From Saprospiraceae bacterium (GTDB taxonomy: Bacteria > Bacteroidota > Bacteroidia > Chitinophagales > Saprospiraceae): a stretch of DNA of 64,000 nucleotides. The stretch lies in the NCBI GenBank assembly GCA_020629715.1, contig JAHDCU010000007.1, positions 62,001-126,000 of the forward strand, read 5' to 3'. The notes under the pieces were generated by a model, which was not told the origin of the DNA, did not search any database, and worked only from the letters and a program-made list of their open reading frames with translations. Both the position numbers and the translations under genes were made by a program. Numbering within the stretch: the first letter of the stretch is position 1; each line of letters opens with the position of its first letter. Of this stretch, positions 54,739-63,130 are shown piece by piece.

Positions 54739-54786
54739 TATATATTTATGTGTCCTTTAAATAAGATATATTAAAAAAACGATCTC

Positions 54787-55455
54787 GTGAATATCCTTTG
54801 TTTAGAAACCACTACTAATACCTGTTCAATAGCCCTACATACATCAAATGGTATTCATAATAAAAATGTAGATAAAGGTTTGCGACATAGTGCTGTGATT
54901 ACCCTATTTATCCAAGACGTATTGCAGCAAGCTCAAATTGAAATTAATCAATTGGATGCTGTAGCTGTAAGCCAGGGTCCAGGCTCGTATACAGGTCTTA
55001 GAGTTGGTTATAGTACGGCCAAGGCATTATGCTTTGCTCAAGATATCCCTCTTATTGAAGTAGATACACTTCAAGCACTAGCGAAAGCACATCAAGATGA
55101 AGCCAATAGAATCATACCTATGATCGATGCGAGAAGGATGGAAGTGTATTATTCCATATGGGATCAAGACAATAATCAAATAGGCACTACTAATAATTTT
55201 GTAATCGATGCACCCTTTTGCATGGTCGATAAAGATAAATATGAGGTATTGATCTGTGGTGATGGTGCCTCCAAAGCGATGGAATATTGGAGTGATCCAA
55301 AAATTAAAATAGGTCGTACTGTCTTACGAGCAGAAGACATGATCACTATAGCAATTGAGAAGTATCAACGAGAAGACTTTAGTGATATTGCATATGCTAT
55401 TCCCCACTATCTTAAAGCTCCTAAGATAACAAAGTCAAATAAACTTCTAATCTAG
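54787..55455 (+). CDS. tsaB: tRNA threonylcarbamoyladenosine biosynthesis protein TsaB
   Basis: 222 residues from a GTG start. TsaB works with TsaD and TsaE in forming t6A37 on tRNAs. It has the ASKHA fold with L-C-L-E-T-T-T-N-T-C-S near 4-14, the signature V-S-Q-G-P-G-S-Y-T-G-L-R-V-G near 61-74 and I-D-A-R-R-M-E-V-Y near 112-120. Partner genes are not in the window. Standing between the htpG terminator and arsR, it is likely transcribed alone. Confidence 0.94.
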   Translation: MNILCLETTTNTCSIALHTSNGIHNKNVDKGLRHSAVITLFIQDVLQQAQIEINQLDAVAVSQGPGSYTGLRVGYSTAKALCFAQDIPLIEVDTLQALAKAHQDEANRIIPMIDARRMEVYYSIWDQDNNQIGTTNNFVIDAPFCMVDKDKYEVLICGDGASKAMEYWSDPKIKIGRTVLRAEDMITIAIEKYQREDFSDIAYAIPHYLKAPKITKSNKLLI

Positions 55456-55561
55456 TAGAACTTTAATACATTGATTAGGTGTTACTTATACATATATCTA
55501 GAAAATAATTAGATATTTTTTCTATCAGAGTAAACCCTTAATAGAAAGTTGGTACAGTTTT

Positions 55562-55584
55562 GGATTACTAGATAAAAGTAATCC
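55562..55584 (+). promoter_or_regulatory. Inverted repeat ahead of the ArsR gene, candidate operator
   Basis: GGATTACT at 55562-55569 and AGTAATCC at 55577-55584 are exact complements with a 7-base spacer, 25 bases ahead of the ATG at 55610. ArsR-family repressors commonly bind imperfect palindromes over their own promoter, so this is a natural operator candidate; it could also be an RNA hairpin. Confidence 0.45.
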
Positions 55585-55609
55585 GTGAACTATCAAACTT
55601 TCATTTAAC

Positions 55610-55948
55610 ATGAGAAACGACAAAAACGAAACTGTTACTTTAAAAAAAGGTATAAATGAAGTTCTGCTGGACTATGCCGACCTGAGAAAAGCAGTGCTAG
55701 TTCTAAGAGCAGTAAACCATAAATTAAGACAGCGTATTATCGATCTTTTAGAAGAGAGTGATACTATGACTGTAACGGATATTTATATCAAATTGCGATT
55801 AGAGCAATCAGTAGCGTCACAACACTTAGCTATTTTAAGAAGAGCTGGTGTGGTACGTACCGAACGACAAGGAAAATTCATCTACTACTCTTTAGATCCA
55901 TCAAGATTGGAGCAGATCTCTAAGCTTGTTGAGGATTTAGTAGGATAG
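55610..55948 (+). CDS. ArsR-family winged-helix regulator without cysteines
   Basis: 112 residues. The winged helix spans about 25-105 with the recognition helix near 66-78 (S-V-A-S-Q-H-L-A-I-L-R-R) and the wing T-E-R-Q-G-K-F-I-Y-Y-S-L. It has no cysteine at all and no obvious His cluster, so the usual thiolate metal sensors of the ArsR/SmtB family are excluded; the signal may be of another kind. It is followed by a strong terminator and then a YceI gene. An inverted repeat lies in its leader. Confidence 0.9.
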   Translation: MRNDKNETVTLKKGINEVLLDYADLRKAVLVLRAVNHKLRQRIIDLLEESDTMTVTDIYIKLRLEQSVASQHLAILRRAGVVRTERQGKFIYYSLDPSRLEQISKLVEDLVG

Positions 55949-55993
55949 TCAGATTGTATAACAACTTTCGTGGAGGATCATATCCTCTGGAAG

Positions 55994-56031
55994 AAAGGTT
56001 CATCATCTTCATAGATGTTGAACCTTTTTTT
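55994..56031 (+). terminator. Intrinsic terminator of the ArsR gene
   Basis: A nine-bp stem AAAGGTTCA/TGAACCTTT extended past one mismatch by CATCT/AGATG, four-base loop, then a seven-T run. A second small hairpin, GAGGAT/ATCCTC, precedes it. Confidence 0.85.
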
Positions 56032-56153
56032 GTTTGTGCTACACTCAGCATACTGTTCATCTATTAATAATTGCAATTCATATAGTAATCAGTCATTGGA
56101 ACCAACATTAATGATCAGGTCTCAGTTTTAGAAATACTTAATTCACTAATAAA

Positions 56154-56165
56154 AGTATCGATACT
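56154..56165. promoter_or_regulatory. Perfect 12-base palindrome next to the YceI start
   Basis: AGTATCGATACT ends 2 bases before the ATG at 56168. A complementary AATACTT lies about 20 bases upstream. It could be a binding site, perhaps for the ArsR protein, or block the start in RNA. Confidence 0.35.
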
Positions 56166-56167
56166 AC

Positions 56168-56713
56168 ATGACCCTAAACATCCAAGTACTATCATTGATG
56201 GTTTCTGCACTGAGTATCGTTTCTTACTCCTATTACTCAGATAGCTATACTTCAGAAACCGAGTATAATATTCAGTTTTCAACTAAAAAAGTGGAGGGTA
56301 ATTTGTACGGACTGACTGGTACAATATCAGTCGATAAAACTAATCTTATCGACGCTAAAATATCGGTCGCCGCAGATGTCAACACCATACAAACTGGCAA
56401 TAGAAAGAAAGATAGACATGCTAGAGGTAAGAAGTGGTTTGATGCCGAGCAGTATCCCAAGATTACTTTCAAAGGTCTACGTGTAGAAAAAACTGATGAC
56501 CAATATCAAGTCGTTGGAAAACTCACGATCAAAGATGTTACAAAAGAGGTCGCAATTCCATTTGATTTTGTGAAGAAAGAAAATCAAGAATATCTAGAAG
56601 GCTCACTACTCCTTAACCGAAAGGAGTTTAATATCAAGGGTAACTTTTTTGGTTTTACAGTGGGTAAAGAAATAGAGGTTAATCTCTCTGTACCTAACCA
56701 ATACAAAGCATAA
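56168..56713 (+). CDS. YceI family periplasmic protein
   Basis: 181 residues. Signal peptide about 1-22. The mature part is a lipocalin-like YceI barrel that binds isoprenoid-type lipids in known members: Y-N-I-Q-F-S-T-K-K-V-E-G near 36-47, R-K-K-D-R-H-A-R-G-K-K-W-F-D-A-E-Q-Y-P-K-I-T-F-K near 79-102 and the late F-N-I-K-G-N-F-F-G. It probably shares an operon with the next gene (13 bases). Confidence 0.92.
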   Translation: MTLNIQVLSLMVSALSIVSYSYYSDSYTSETEYNIQFSTKKVEGNLYGLTGTISVDKTNLIDAKISVAADVNTIQTGNRKKDRHARGKKWFDAEQYPKITFKGLRVEKTDDQYQVVGKLTIKDVTKEVAIPFDFVKKENQEYLEGSLLLNRKEFNIKGNFFGFTVGKEIEVNLSVPNQYKA

Positions 56714-56726
56714 TCTACTAGGAATC

Positions 56727-57296
56727 ATGGAAATCCAACTACAACATAGCTCTGTAAAGAAAAAAGAGAAAGGCAAAGTCAAGGATAAGGTAAAAAAGAA
56801 AGGTAGAGCCATAGAATCTCTCTTCAGAACGCTAGCCAAAAACCAATATCGACTTATGCAGATGATTGATCGTAAAGTAAATGTGATGATCTCTGCCAAT
56901 GCTATTATTCTGACCATTTTAATAGGTACACGTTTTTTAGAAGATATCGTGGGATCAGCAAATAATCACCTCTATCTACTTGCAGGTACTTCATTGCTAT
57001 CCATACTTTTTGCATTATTTACCATGAGGCCTTTCCATCTAAATGGTGCCGCTACAGGGCTCGAAGAAAATAAGATGCTCAACTATGATGTCATAAGATC
57101 ATTGAGTGCTCAAGAGTATAAAGAGAAGATGAAACAAGTCACTCAAAACGACGAAGATATCTATGAATCCATGACGGAAGATATATACTTCATCGGTCGT
57201 ACGATCAAACTGAAACATATACTACTCGGTATTTCCGCTTTCTTCTTTTGGGTTGGCCTCACGGTGACTATGATCGCTATGGTATTGCCTACCTAA
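56727..57296 (+). CDS. PycTM-like membrane protein (DUF5706-type)
   Basis: 189 residues with a basic N-terminus (1-30), helix R-L-M-Q-M-I-D-R-K-V-N-V-M-I-S-A-N-A-I-I-L-T-I-L near 42-65, and three membrane segments (about 52-70, 81-100 and 164-187). The I-D-x-K-x-N-x-M-I-S-x-N-A-I-I block matches the PycTM/DUF5706 family, effector part of the Pycsar antiphage systems. In a Pycsar system a cCMP/cUMP cyclase should be adjacent; none is seen, and the neighbours are YceI, DUF763 and DUF5655. It may be a housekeeping relative. Family call good, role uncertain. Confidence 0.75.
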   Translation: MEIQLQHSSVKKKEKGKVKDKVKKKGRAIESLFRTLAKNQYRLMQMIDRKVNVMISANAIILTILIGTRFLEDIVGSANNHLYLLAGTSLLSILFALFTMRPFHLNGAATGLEENKMLNYDVIRSLSAQEYKEKMKQVTQNDEDIYESMTEDIYFIGRTIKLKHILLGISAFFFWVGLTVTMIAMVLPT

Positions 57297-57348
57297 GGTT
57301 GAATCGAAATCTACAACCATACGTTGTTTCATGGGTTTTTATACTTGT

Positions 57349-58560
57349 ATGTCCAAAATCAAACATTCGGGCTCAACAGATCTAGCACTTATGGGTGGTG
57401 GTATACCTAAGTGGTTGTATCATCGTATGAAAAAGCTGAGTTTGGGCGTAGTAGAAGCTATTCTCATTGAATACGGTCATAAAGCATTTCTATCGAAGTT
57501 ATCAGATCCTTTTTGGTTTCAAAGTTTTGGTGCTGCTATTGGGATGGATTGGAACTCCTCTGGAGTGACCACAGCCGTCATGCGAGCCTTAAAAGAAACC
57601 ATAAATCCCAATGCAAAGAGTCTAGGACTGTATGTATGCGGAGGTAAAGGAAAAGAATCGCTGAAGACCCCTGAAGAACTGATGCAGCTTAGTGATCGCC
57701 AAGGCCTAAATGGTGATTTACTTAGTACCCTAAGTAAACTTGTTGCTAAGGTAGATAACACTGCGCTTCAGGATGGTTACAATCTATACATCCATAATTT
57801 TATCGTAAGCAATGAAGGTGATTGGTCGGTCATACAGCAAGGGATGAATCCTAAAGATGGTTCTGCTCGTCGTTACCATTGGCACTCGGAGCATGTGGAC
57901 TCCTTCGTTGAAGAACCTCACAGTGCTGTATGCGGTGATCATCAGGGGGAAATCCTTAATCTCGTTGCGAAAGAAGCAGATAATACTCGTAGTGGCATTC
58001 TAGATATTACCTCTGAGCATCCTGATAAAATCATGAAAGAAGTCAAACGATTGGTATTACCGAAGTACCACGGTATTAAATCCAAAGATGTGGACCTCAA
58101 ACGACTAGGTAGTATCTTATGGTTAGCAGAAGAGCAAGGCACTAAAGACTTTGAAGAATTATTACTCTTGAAAGGATTAGGACCAAGAACGCTACAATCA
58201 TTGACATTAATTAGTGAAGTCATCCATGGTACTCCTTCTAGATTCAGTGATCCTGCTCGGTTTAGTTTTGCCCATGGAGCTAAGGGTGGATCACCTATTC
58301 CCGTACCTACCAAAGTCTATGATGAAACCATCCAAGAATTGACTTCAGCGGTAGAGAGGGCAAAAGTGGATCAATCTGACAAACTTAAAGCTATCGCCAA
58401 ACTCAGTAAACTGGCTAAGAAAGCAGAGCAGGGCTTTACACCTACAAAAGGACTTGACGAAGTCATCAAAAAGGAAAAACGAGAAAGCTACAAATACGGC
58501 GGCAGAACAATCCGAGGGTATGAAAAGCCTCCTGAAGATGAACAGCTAAAACTCTTCTAA
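57349..58560 (+). CDS. DUF763 protein, possible nucleic-acid enzyme
   Basis: 403 residues from ATG at 57349; an ATG at 57331 gives six more. The opening G-S-T-D-L-A-L-M-G-G-G-I-P-K-W-L, then D-P-F-W-F-Q-S-F-G-A-A-I-G-M-D-W-N-S-S-G-V-T-T, and V-C-G-G-K-G-K-E-S are DUF763 signatures. A late helix-hairpin-helix motif, L-K-G-L-G-P-R-T-L-Q-S-L near 272-283, and a Lys-rich C-terminus suggest DNA or RNA contact. The biochemical function of the family is not established. It stops 3 bases before the DUF5655 gene, so they are translated together. Confidence 0.88.
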   Translation: MSKIKHSGSTDLALMGGGIPKWLYHRMKKLSLGVVEAILIEYGHKAFLSKLSDPFWFQSFGAAIGMDWNSSGVTTAVMRALKETINPNAKSLGLYVCGGKGKESLKTPEELMQLSDRQGLNGDLLSTLSKLVAKVDNTALQDGYNLYIHNFIVSNEGDWSVIQQGMNPKDGSARRYHWHSEHVDSFVEEPHSAVCGDHQGEILNLVAKEADNTRSGILDITSEHPDKIMKEVKRLVLPKYHGIKSKDVDLKRLGSILWLAEEQGTKDFEELLLLKGLGPRTLQSLTLISEVIHGTPSRFSDPARFSFAHGAKGGSPIPVPTKVYDETIQELTSAVERAKVDQSDKLKAIAKLSKLAKKAEQGFTPTKGLDEVIKKEKRESYKYGGRTIRGYEKPPEDEQLKLF

Positions 58561-58563
58561 ACC

Positions 58564-58968
58564 ATGTGGACTTGCCCTAGATGTAATCGTAATTTTCAGA
58601 AGAATAATCAATCCCATATGTGTAGTACCAAGGATATCGGAGAACTTTTCGAAGGAAGACCTGATACGCTTGTACTTGCATTTGATGCGATTCTTCAAGC
58701 TACGATAGATTGGCAACCAAATACCATTGGAGCCTCGATCCATAGTGTTGTGATGACTAGTAAAAAAGCATGGTTGATTATTAAGCCCATGAAGAAATGC
58801 CTAGATGTAAAGTTTTACTATGATGAACTATTGACTTCTCATCGAGTACATAAAACCACAAAATATCCCAATAAATGGGCACATCATCTACGTATACATC
58901 ATGAAGATGAAGTAGATCAAGAGATTATCGAGCTGTTGCAAACAGGATATAAGTATTCAGTAAGTTGA
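58564..58968 (+). CDS. DUF5655 domain protein with N-terminal zinc-type motif
   Basis: 134 residues. The start W-T-C-P-R-C-N-R-N-F-x(5)-S-H-M-C has a C-x2-C-x10-H-x-C spacing, which would bind zinc. The rest (25-134) is the DUF5655 fold: Y-Y-D-E-L-L region, A-W-L-I-I-K-P, H-L-R-I-H. Function unknown. It is the last gene of the YceI-PycTM-DUF763-DUF5655 run, and its last codons are part of a long inverted repeat. Confidence 0.82.
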   Translation: MWTCPRCNRNFQKNNQSHMCSTKDIGELFEGRPDTLVLAFDAILQATIDWQPNTIGASIHSVVMTSKKAWLIIKPMKKCLDVKFYYDELLTSHRVHKTTKYPNKWAHHLRIHHEDEVDQEIIELLQTGYKYSVS

Positions 58969-58999
58969 TTATTAATTCCAATAATCAACTTACTGAATA
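58954..58999. repeat. Perfect 20-bp inverted repeat across the DUF5655 stop codon
   Basis: 58954-58973 is exactly complementary to 58980-58999 with a six-base spacer (AATTCC). It covers the end of one gene and precedes the convergent POT gene at 59007. There is no U-tract, but the long stem could act as a bidirectional terminator or RNA-stability element. Confidence 0.8.
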
Positions 59000-59006
59000 T
59001 TCGGCA

Positions 59007-60965
59007 CTACTCTACCCCATGCATCAGTCTCTTGATCACAGGATTCAACAGAATACCAATGAGACCAAGTCCTATCGGAACAATAGTAAATATCAAGAAG
59101 AAGGTAGTCAAACTATATTGCTCTGCAATAGCTTCTATTGATCCACCCATTTTACCAGCTAGTTTATTTCCGATAGCTATAGCCACATAGTAAACTCCAA
59201 ACATCAATGCGATCATACGACCAGGTACAAGTTTACTGATGTAAGAAAGTGATACAGGAGAAAGACAAAGTTCTCCCAACGTATGGAATAGATAGGCTAA
59301 CACAAGCCAAATAATACTTACAGATGCAACTATAGCACCACTTGGGATCGTAGAAGATCCCCATGCTAATGCACCGAATCCTATACCAAGTAGTATTAAT
59401 CCTAAGCCATATTTTGCGGCCGCTGGTGGATTGTATTTGCTCTCCCACCATTTACTAAATAATGGTGCAAACATGATAATAAAAAGCGAATTGAGTATAC
59501 CAAACCATGTAGCTCCTATCTCAACTTCATTACTCTTGATCTCTCTTACGGTTGCTTTTATGATTGGTGAAGACTTACCCGCTTCTCTAGTCAATTCTTC
59601 TGCTCTGGTAGATTTAGTTTCATTCATATACAAGTACTTTCCTCGTACCTGAATGACATTGACCACTTCACCTATTGCCAACTCAAGAGGTTCAGTAATT
59701 TTCACCTGTTCTATTCCTTCCGAAGTAGGTACATCAACGATGAATGACTGAGAATTCAAATCACGGTTAATCATCCATCCCACCAGTCCCCAAATAATGA
59801 TGAAACTCGTAGCAAGGAATACATTGGATAGTAAATAATTACCATAAGTCTGAATGACTAACTTAATCAACACGTAAGTGATAATCACAAGTGGAATGAT
59901 GGTGATCAAAATATTCACTACAATAAATGTAGTCGCCCATGAGCCTTCCATGACTCTACCTGTGAAGTCATTGGCGAAGATGGTCATAGATCCTCCAGCC
60001 TGCTCAAAACAAGTCCAGAAACATACCGTCATAATACAGAATATACCAATCGCAATCATACGATCACGGGTTTTATTTGGATAACGGACAATCCTAGAAA
60101 TAATCAAGGTAAAGAAAATGATGATCCCTGCAAGTATGTAGTAGTTACTGAGATCTACACCACCGATCTCAAGCAAATTTGTACCTCCAATTTTGGATAG
60201 TGGGTCATTGATAATCCAAGTCAATCCGATGAATGTACTCAATGCCATTAGCACCTTATCCAAACCAGTAAAAGGATTAAGCCTATCACCTTCGAACTCT
60301 AGTTTAGGATCTTCATCATCAGTGGTAGTAACCATTGGTTTATCGCCTATAGTACCGAATATATCTTTCGAAAAATAGAATTGTAGCATTCCAAGCAGCA
60401 TAAAAATACCCGCTAGGCCAAAACCATATGACCAGGAGACTTTCTCACCGATATATCCACAAAGCATGATTCCAAGAAATGCACCGGCGTTCACTCCCAT
60501 GTAGAAGATCGTATAGGCACCATCTTTCTTTTGTGGATGGTTTTTATACATTTCTGAGATGATTGAAGTCATATTAGGTTTGAAAAATCCATTACCGATA
60601 ATCAGTAATGCAATACCTATAAACATAAACATCTTATTAAACTCCAGCGCCATAGAGCCATGACCCAATGCCATCACCACCGCACCGATTATGACCGCAC
60701 TTTTATACCCTATCTTCTTATCCGCAAGCCATCCACCAAGTATTGGCGTAAGGTATACCATCGAAGTATATGTACCATACAATGAAAGTGCCTCGACACT
60801 AGTCCATTCCCATCCTCCAATACCAATAGAAGACATCAAGAAAAGAACAAGTATAGCTCTCATCCCATAGTATGAAAATCGCTCCCACATCTCTGTAAAG
60901 AATAGGATAAATAGCTGTTTAGGATGCCCTAATACATCTGGCGTAATTTCAAGTTGTTTATTCAT
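59007..60965 (-). CDS. POT/PTR family peptide transporter with large insertion
   Basis: 652 residues. Proton-coupled uptake of di- and tripeptides. The signature F-F-T-E-M-W-E-R-F-S-Y-Y-G-M-R near 22-36 is intact, and helices follow through to F-F-K-P-N-M-T and the C-terminal half. Compared with the neighbour, it has an insertion of about 150 residues (about 405-510) that is hydrophilic and probably extracytoplasmic, with alternating strands. It is 45 bases downstream of a second POT gene. The two differ enough to suggest distinct substrates. Confidence 0.93.
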   Translation of the reverse strand: MNKQLEITPDVLGHPKQLFILFFTEMWERFSYYGMRAILVLFLMSSIGIGGWEWTSVEALSLYGTYTSMVYLTPILGGWLADKKIGYKSAVIIGAVVMALGHGSMALEFNKMFMFIGIALLIIGNGFFKPNMTSIISEMYKNHPQKKDGAYTIFYMGVNAGAFLGIMLCGYIGEKVSWSYGFGLAGIFMLLGMLQFYFSKDIFGTIGDKPMVTTTDDEDPKLEFEGDRLNPFTGLDKVLMALSTFIGLTWIINDPLSKIGGTNLLEIGGVDLSNYYILAGIIIFFTLIISRIVRYPNKTRDRMIAIGIFCIMTVCFWTCFEQAGGSMTIFANDFTGRVMEGSWATTFIVVNILITIIPLVIITYVLIKLVIQTYGNYLLSNVFLATSFIIIWGLVGWMINRDLNSQSFIVDVPTSEGIEQVKITEPLELAIGEVVNVIQVRGKYLYMNETKSTRAEELTREAGKSSPIIKATVREIKSNEVEIGATWFGILNSLFIIMFAPLFSKWWESKYNPPAAAKYGLGLILLGIGFGALAWGSSTIPSGAIVASVSIIWLVLAYLFHTLGELCLSPVSLSYISKLVPGRMIALMFGVYYVAIAIGNKLAGKMGGSIEAIAEQYSLTTFFLIFTIVPIGLGLIGILLNPVIKRLMHGVE

Positions 60966-61010
60966 TTTATCTGTATATCGTGTCTATGAATTATTTTTCC
61001 TGGTTCTGAT

Positions 61011-62402
61011 TTAGTTTTGATCTGCTAACTCAAAGCCTTCGGTTTCGTCAAATCGCATTTCGCGTTCTTCATCTTCTACTCCATGAGTAAGCTTTTCTAG
61101 TCGTTTTCTAAAAATCATGACGATCAATCCGAAAGCTACACAGAAGATTGCGATACCTGTGAATATGGTAAACTCACCCAATTTCTCTGCTGACTCTCCT
61201 AATATACCAGCAAGCTTATTACCAAAACCTGTCATAGCGAAATATACACCCATCATGAGCGATCCATATTTGAGCGGTGCCAATTTTGTGATGTAAGATA
61301 AAGCAACCGGACTTATACACAACTCTCCCACGGTATGTAGCAAATAAGCTAATACTAACCACACCATTGCCGAAGAACCATCAGATTCATATTGAGCAGA
61401 GGCCGCAGACATAAAGAAAAATCCTGATCCCATAATGATGAGTCCGATGATCATCTTAAATAATGAGCTTGATATTTTTCCATTCAATTTTCTACTTGCC
61501 CAGTATCCTGCTACGGTAGTACCCAAGAAAATAATAAACATGGCATTTAGAGACTGAAACCACGAAGCTGGTACCTCCCAACCCATGAGCATTCTATTCG
61601 TTTTTTCTTTGGCGTAGAGATTCATCAAGCCACCGGCCTGCTCAAAGGCTCCCCAAAACACGATTACTAAAAGAAATGAAATCAAGAGAACTATAATTCT
61701 ATCTTTTTCGACAGAAGTTAGTGGTCGTTTCATAGCTGCCTGCTCCTCTTCATTGACAGATGTGCCAAAAAAGTTACCCACATGGACTAGATATTTTTGG
61801 CCATATAAGTATACCAACATACCCAATAACATACCTATACCTGCTAATCCAAATCCATAATGCCAGCCATGTACTTCACCTACATACCCCACGATCAAAC
61901 TCGATAGAAAGGCACCCACATTGATACCAATATAAAAAATGGTGAATCCCTTATCTCGTCGAATATCACCCTGCTTGTAGAGTCCACCTACCATGGTAGA
62001 GATATTAGGTTTTAATAGTCCTACTCCTAGGATAATGAGTAACAGACCTGTATAAAACGCCCATAATTGCTCCACAGCTAAAATACCATGTCCCATACAA
62101 AGCAAGATTCCACCGTAAAGCACCGATTTTTTCTGTCCGATGAGCTTATCAGCAATCCATCCACCAGGTATAGAAGCCACGTATACAAGCATAGTATACC
62201 AACCATATAGTTTGAGAGCTTCTCCATCAGTCCAGCCCAATCCAGGATTATCTCCTTTTTCTAATGCCACGAGGTATAGTACTAGTATGGCTCTCATCCC
62301 ATAATAAGAAAATCGCTCCCACATCTCCGTGAAAAATAGTACGTATAGTCCTATTGGATGTCCAAATAATTCTTTCTGATGTGCCGCAGTCGCATTGCTC
62401 AT
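61011..62402 (-). CDS. POT/PTR family peptide transporter
   Basis: 463 residues, the normal 12-14 helix length. Signature F-F-T-E-M-W-E-R-F-S-Y-Y-G-M-R near 24-38 and F-Y-I-G-I-N-V-G-A-F near 163-172. It is upstream of the longer POT gene on the same strand, and both begin alike, so a tandem duplication is likely. The tail is acidic (E-D-E-E-R-E). Peptide use fits a proteolytic lifestyle that also has the M28 peptidase. Confidence 0.93.
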   Translation of the reverse strand: MSNATAAHQKELFGHPIGLYVLFFTEMWERFSYYGMRAILVLYLVALEKGDNPGLGWTDGEALKLYGWYTMLVYVASIPGGWIADKLIGQKKSVLYGGILLCMGHGILAVEQLWAFYTGLLLIILGVGLLKPNISTMVGGLYKQGDIRRDKGFTIFYIGINVGAFLSSLIVGYVGEVHGWHYGFGLAGIGMLLGMLVYLYGQKYLVHVGNFFGTSVNEEEQAAMKRPLTSVEKDRIIVLLISFLLVIVFWGAFEQAGGLMNLYAKEKTNRMLMGWEVPASWFQSLNAMFIIFLGTTVAGYWASRKLNGKISSSLFKMIIGLIIMGSGFFFMSAASAQYESDGSSAMVWLVLAYLLHTVGELCISPVALSYITKLAPLKYGSLMMGVYFAMTGFGNKLAGILGESAEKLGEFTIFTGIAIFCVAFGLIVMIFRKRLEKLTHGVEDEEREMRFDETEGFELADQN

Positions 62403-62516
62403 ATCGTCAGTATTGATTTTACGTTTTTTAAAACCCTTGAAAATAGCAGAAATCTATGGCAAACAGATAGAATTACCAATGAAAGATTGGTCAATAAGAG
62501 GAGTGTTGATAAAAAG

Positions 62517-63125
62517 TCAACCTTGGAATTGAGGAGGAAGTATATTTTTCTCTACGTTAAAATTCCAGCCAGCCCCCTCTATCACGAAGCGTAGAGTCTC
62601 GTATATATCATCTTTGGACTCAACAGCTCTCGTCATAAGTTCGCTATTCTTTGCTTGTTCTAATACAAAATTTTTAGCCCGACTATTCATATTATTATAG
62701 TCCTCGTTACTAAAATAGTTGAATGTTCCTTGATCAATATCATAGTAATCAAGGTCATGATCTATCGATAATATCTCGGGGTCTCCAAGGTCTGTGATCG
62801 TGATCGTCTTGGTCAAATCATCCATCTCCAATGCAAAATCATCGATTTTATATCCTACCAAAACTTTTGCTTTTACCCGAATAAGAGCCTTTTTTTGGAA
62901 AGGAGCAATATCAAAAAACTGGTGTTCTTTGTATTTATATATTTCAGAAAGCTCTCCCTGTACCGTTGCTAACTGGGTGATGTTTTTGATTTTCTCAAGT
63001 AAAATTGTGGATTGCTCCTCAGAATTCACTTTTGGTTGAAACCACTTATATCCAAGATAAGCACCAAAAATAATGCTGAGCAAAATCAATAAAACACCGA
63101 TCAAAACTTTAATGGATATTTTCAT
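62517..63125 (-). CDS. DUF4230 domain protein
   Basis: 202 residues from ATG at 63125; a TTG at 63134 is less likely. One N-terminal membrane segment (about 5-24) then the DUF4230 domain: K-I-K-N-I-T-Q-L-A-T-V-Q-G-E-L-S near 45-60, and the later G-D-P-E-I-L-S-I-D-H-D-L-D-Y-Y-D near 117-132. It is anchored with the domain outside the cytoplasm. Function unknown. It starts 5 bases after the DUF3108 stop. Confidence 0.88.
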   Translation of the reverse strand: MKISIKVLIGVLLILLSIIFGAYLGYKWFQPKVNSEEQSTILLEKIKNITQLATVQGELSEIYKYKEHQFFDIAPFQKKALIRVKAKVLVGYKIDDFALEMDDLTKTITITDLGDPEILSIDHDLDYYDIDQGTFNYFSNEDYNNMNSRAKNFVLEQAKNSELMTRAVESKDDIYETLRFVIEGAGWNFNVEKNILPPQFQG

Positions 63126-63130
63126 AAGAA

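Noticed and set aside
56168-58968. Complete Pycsar or other known defence island
   Set aside because: Only a PycTM-like protein is present; no cyclase, nuclease of known type, integrase or other mobile gene was found.
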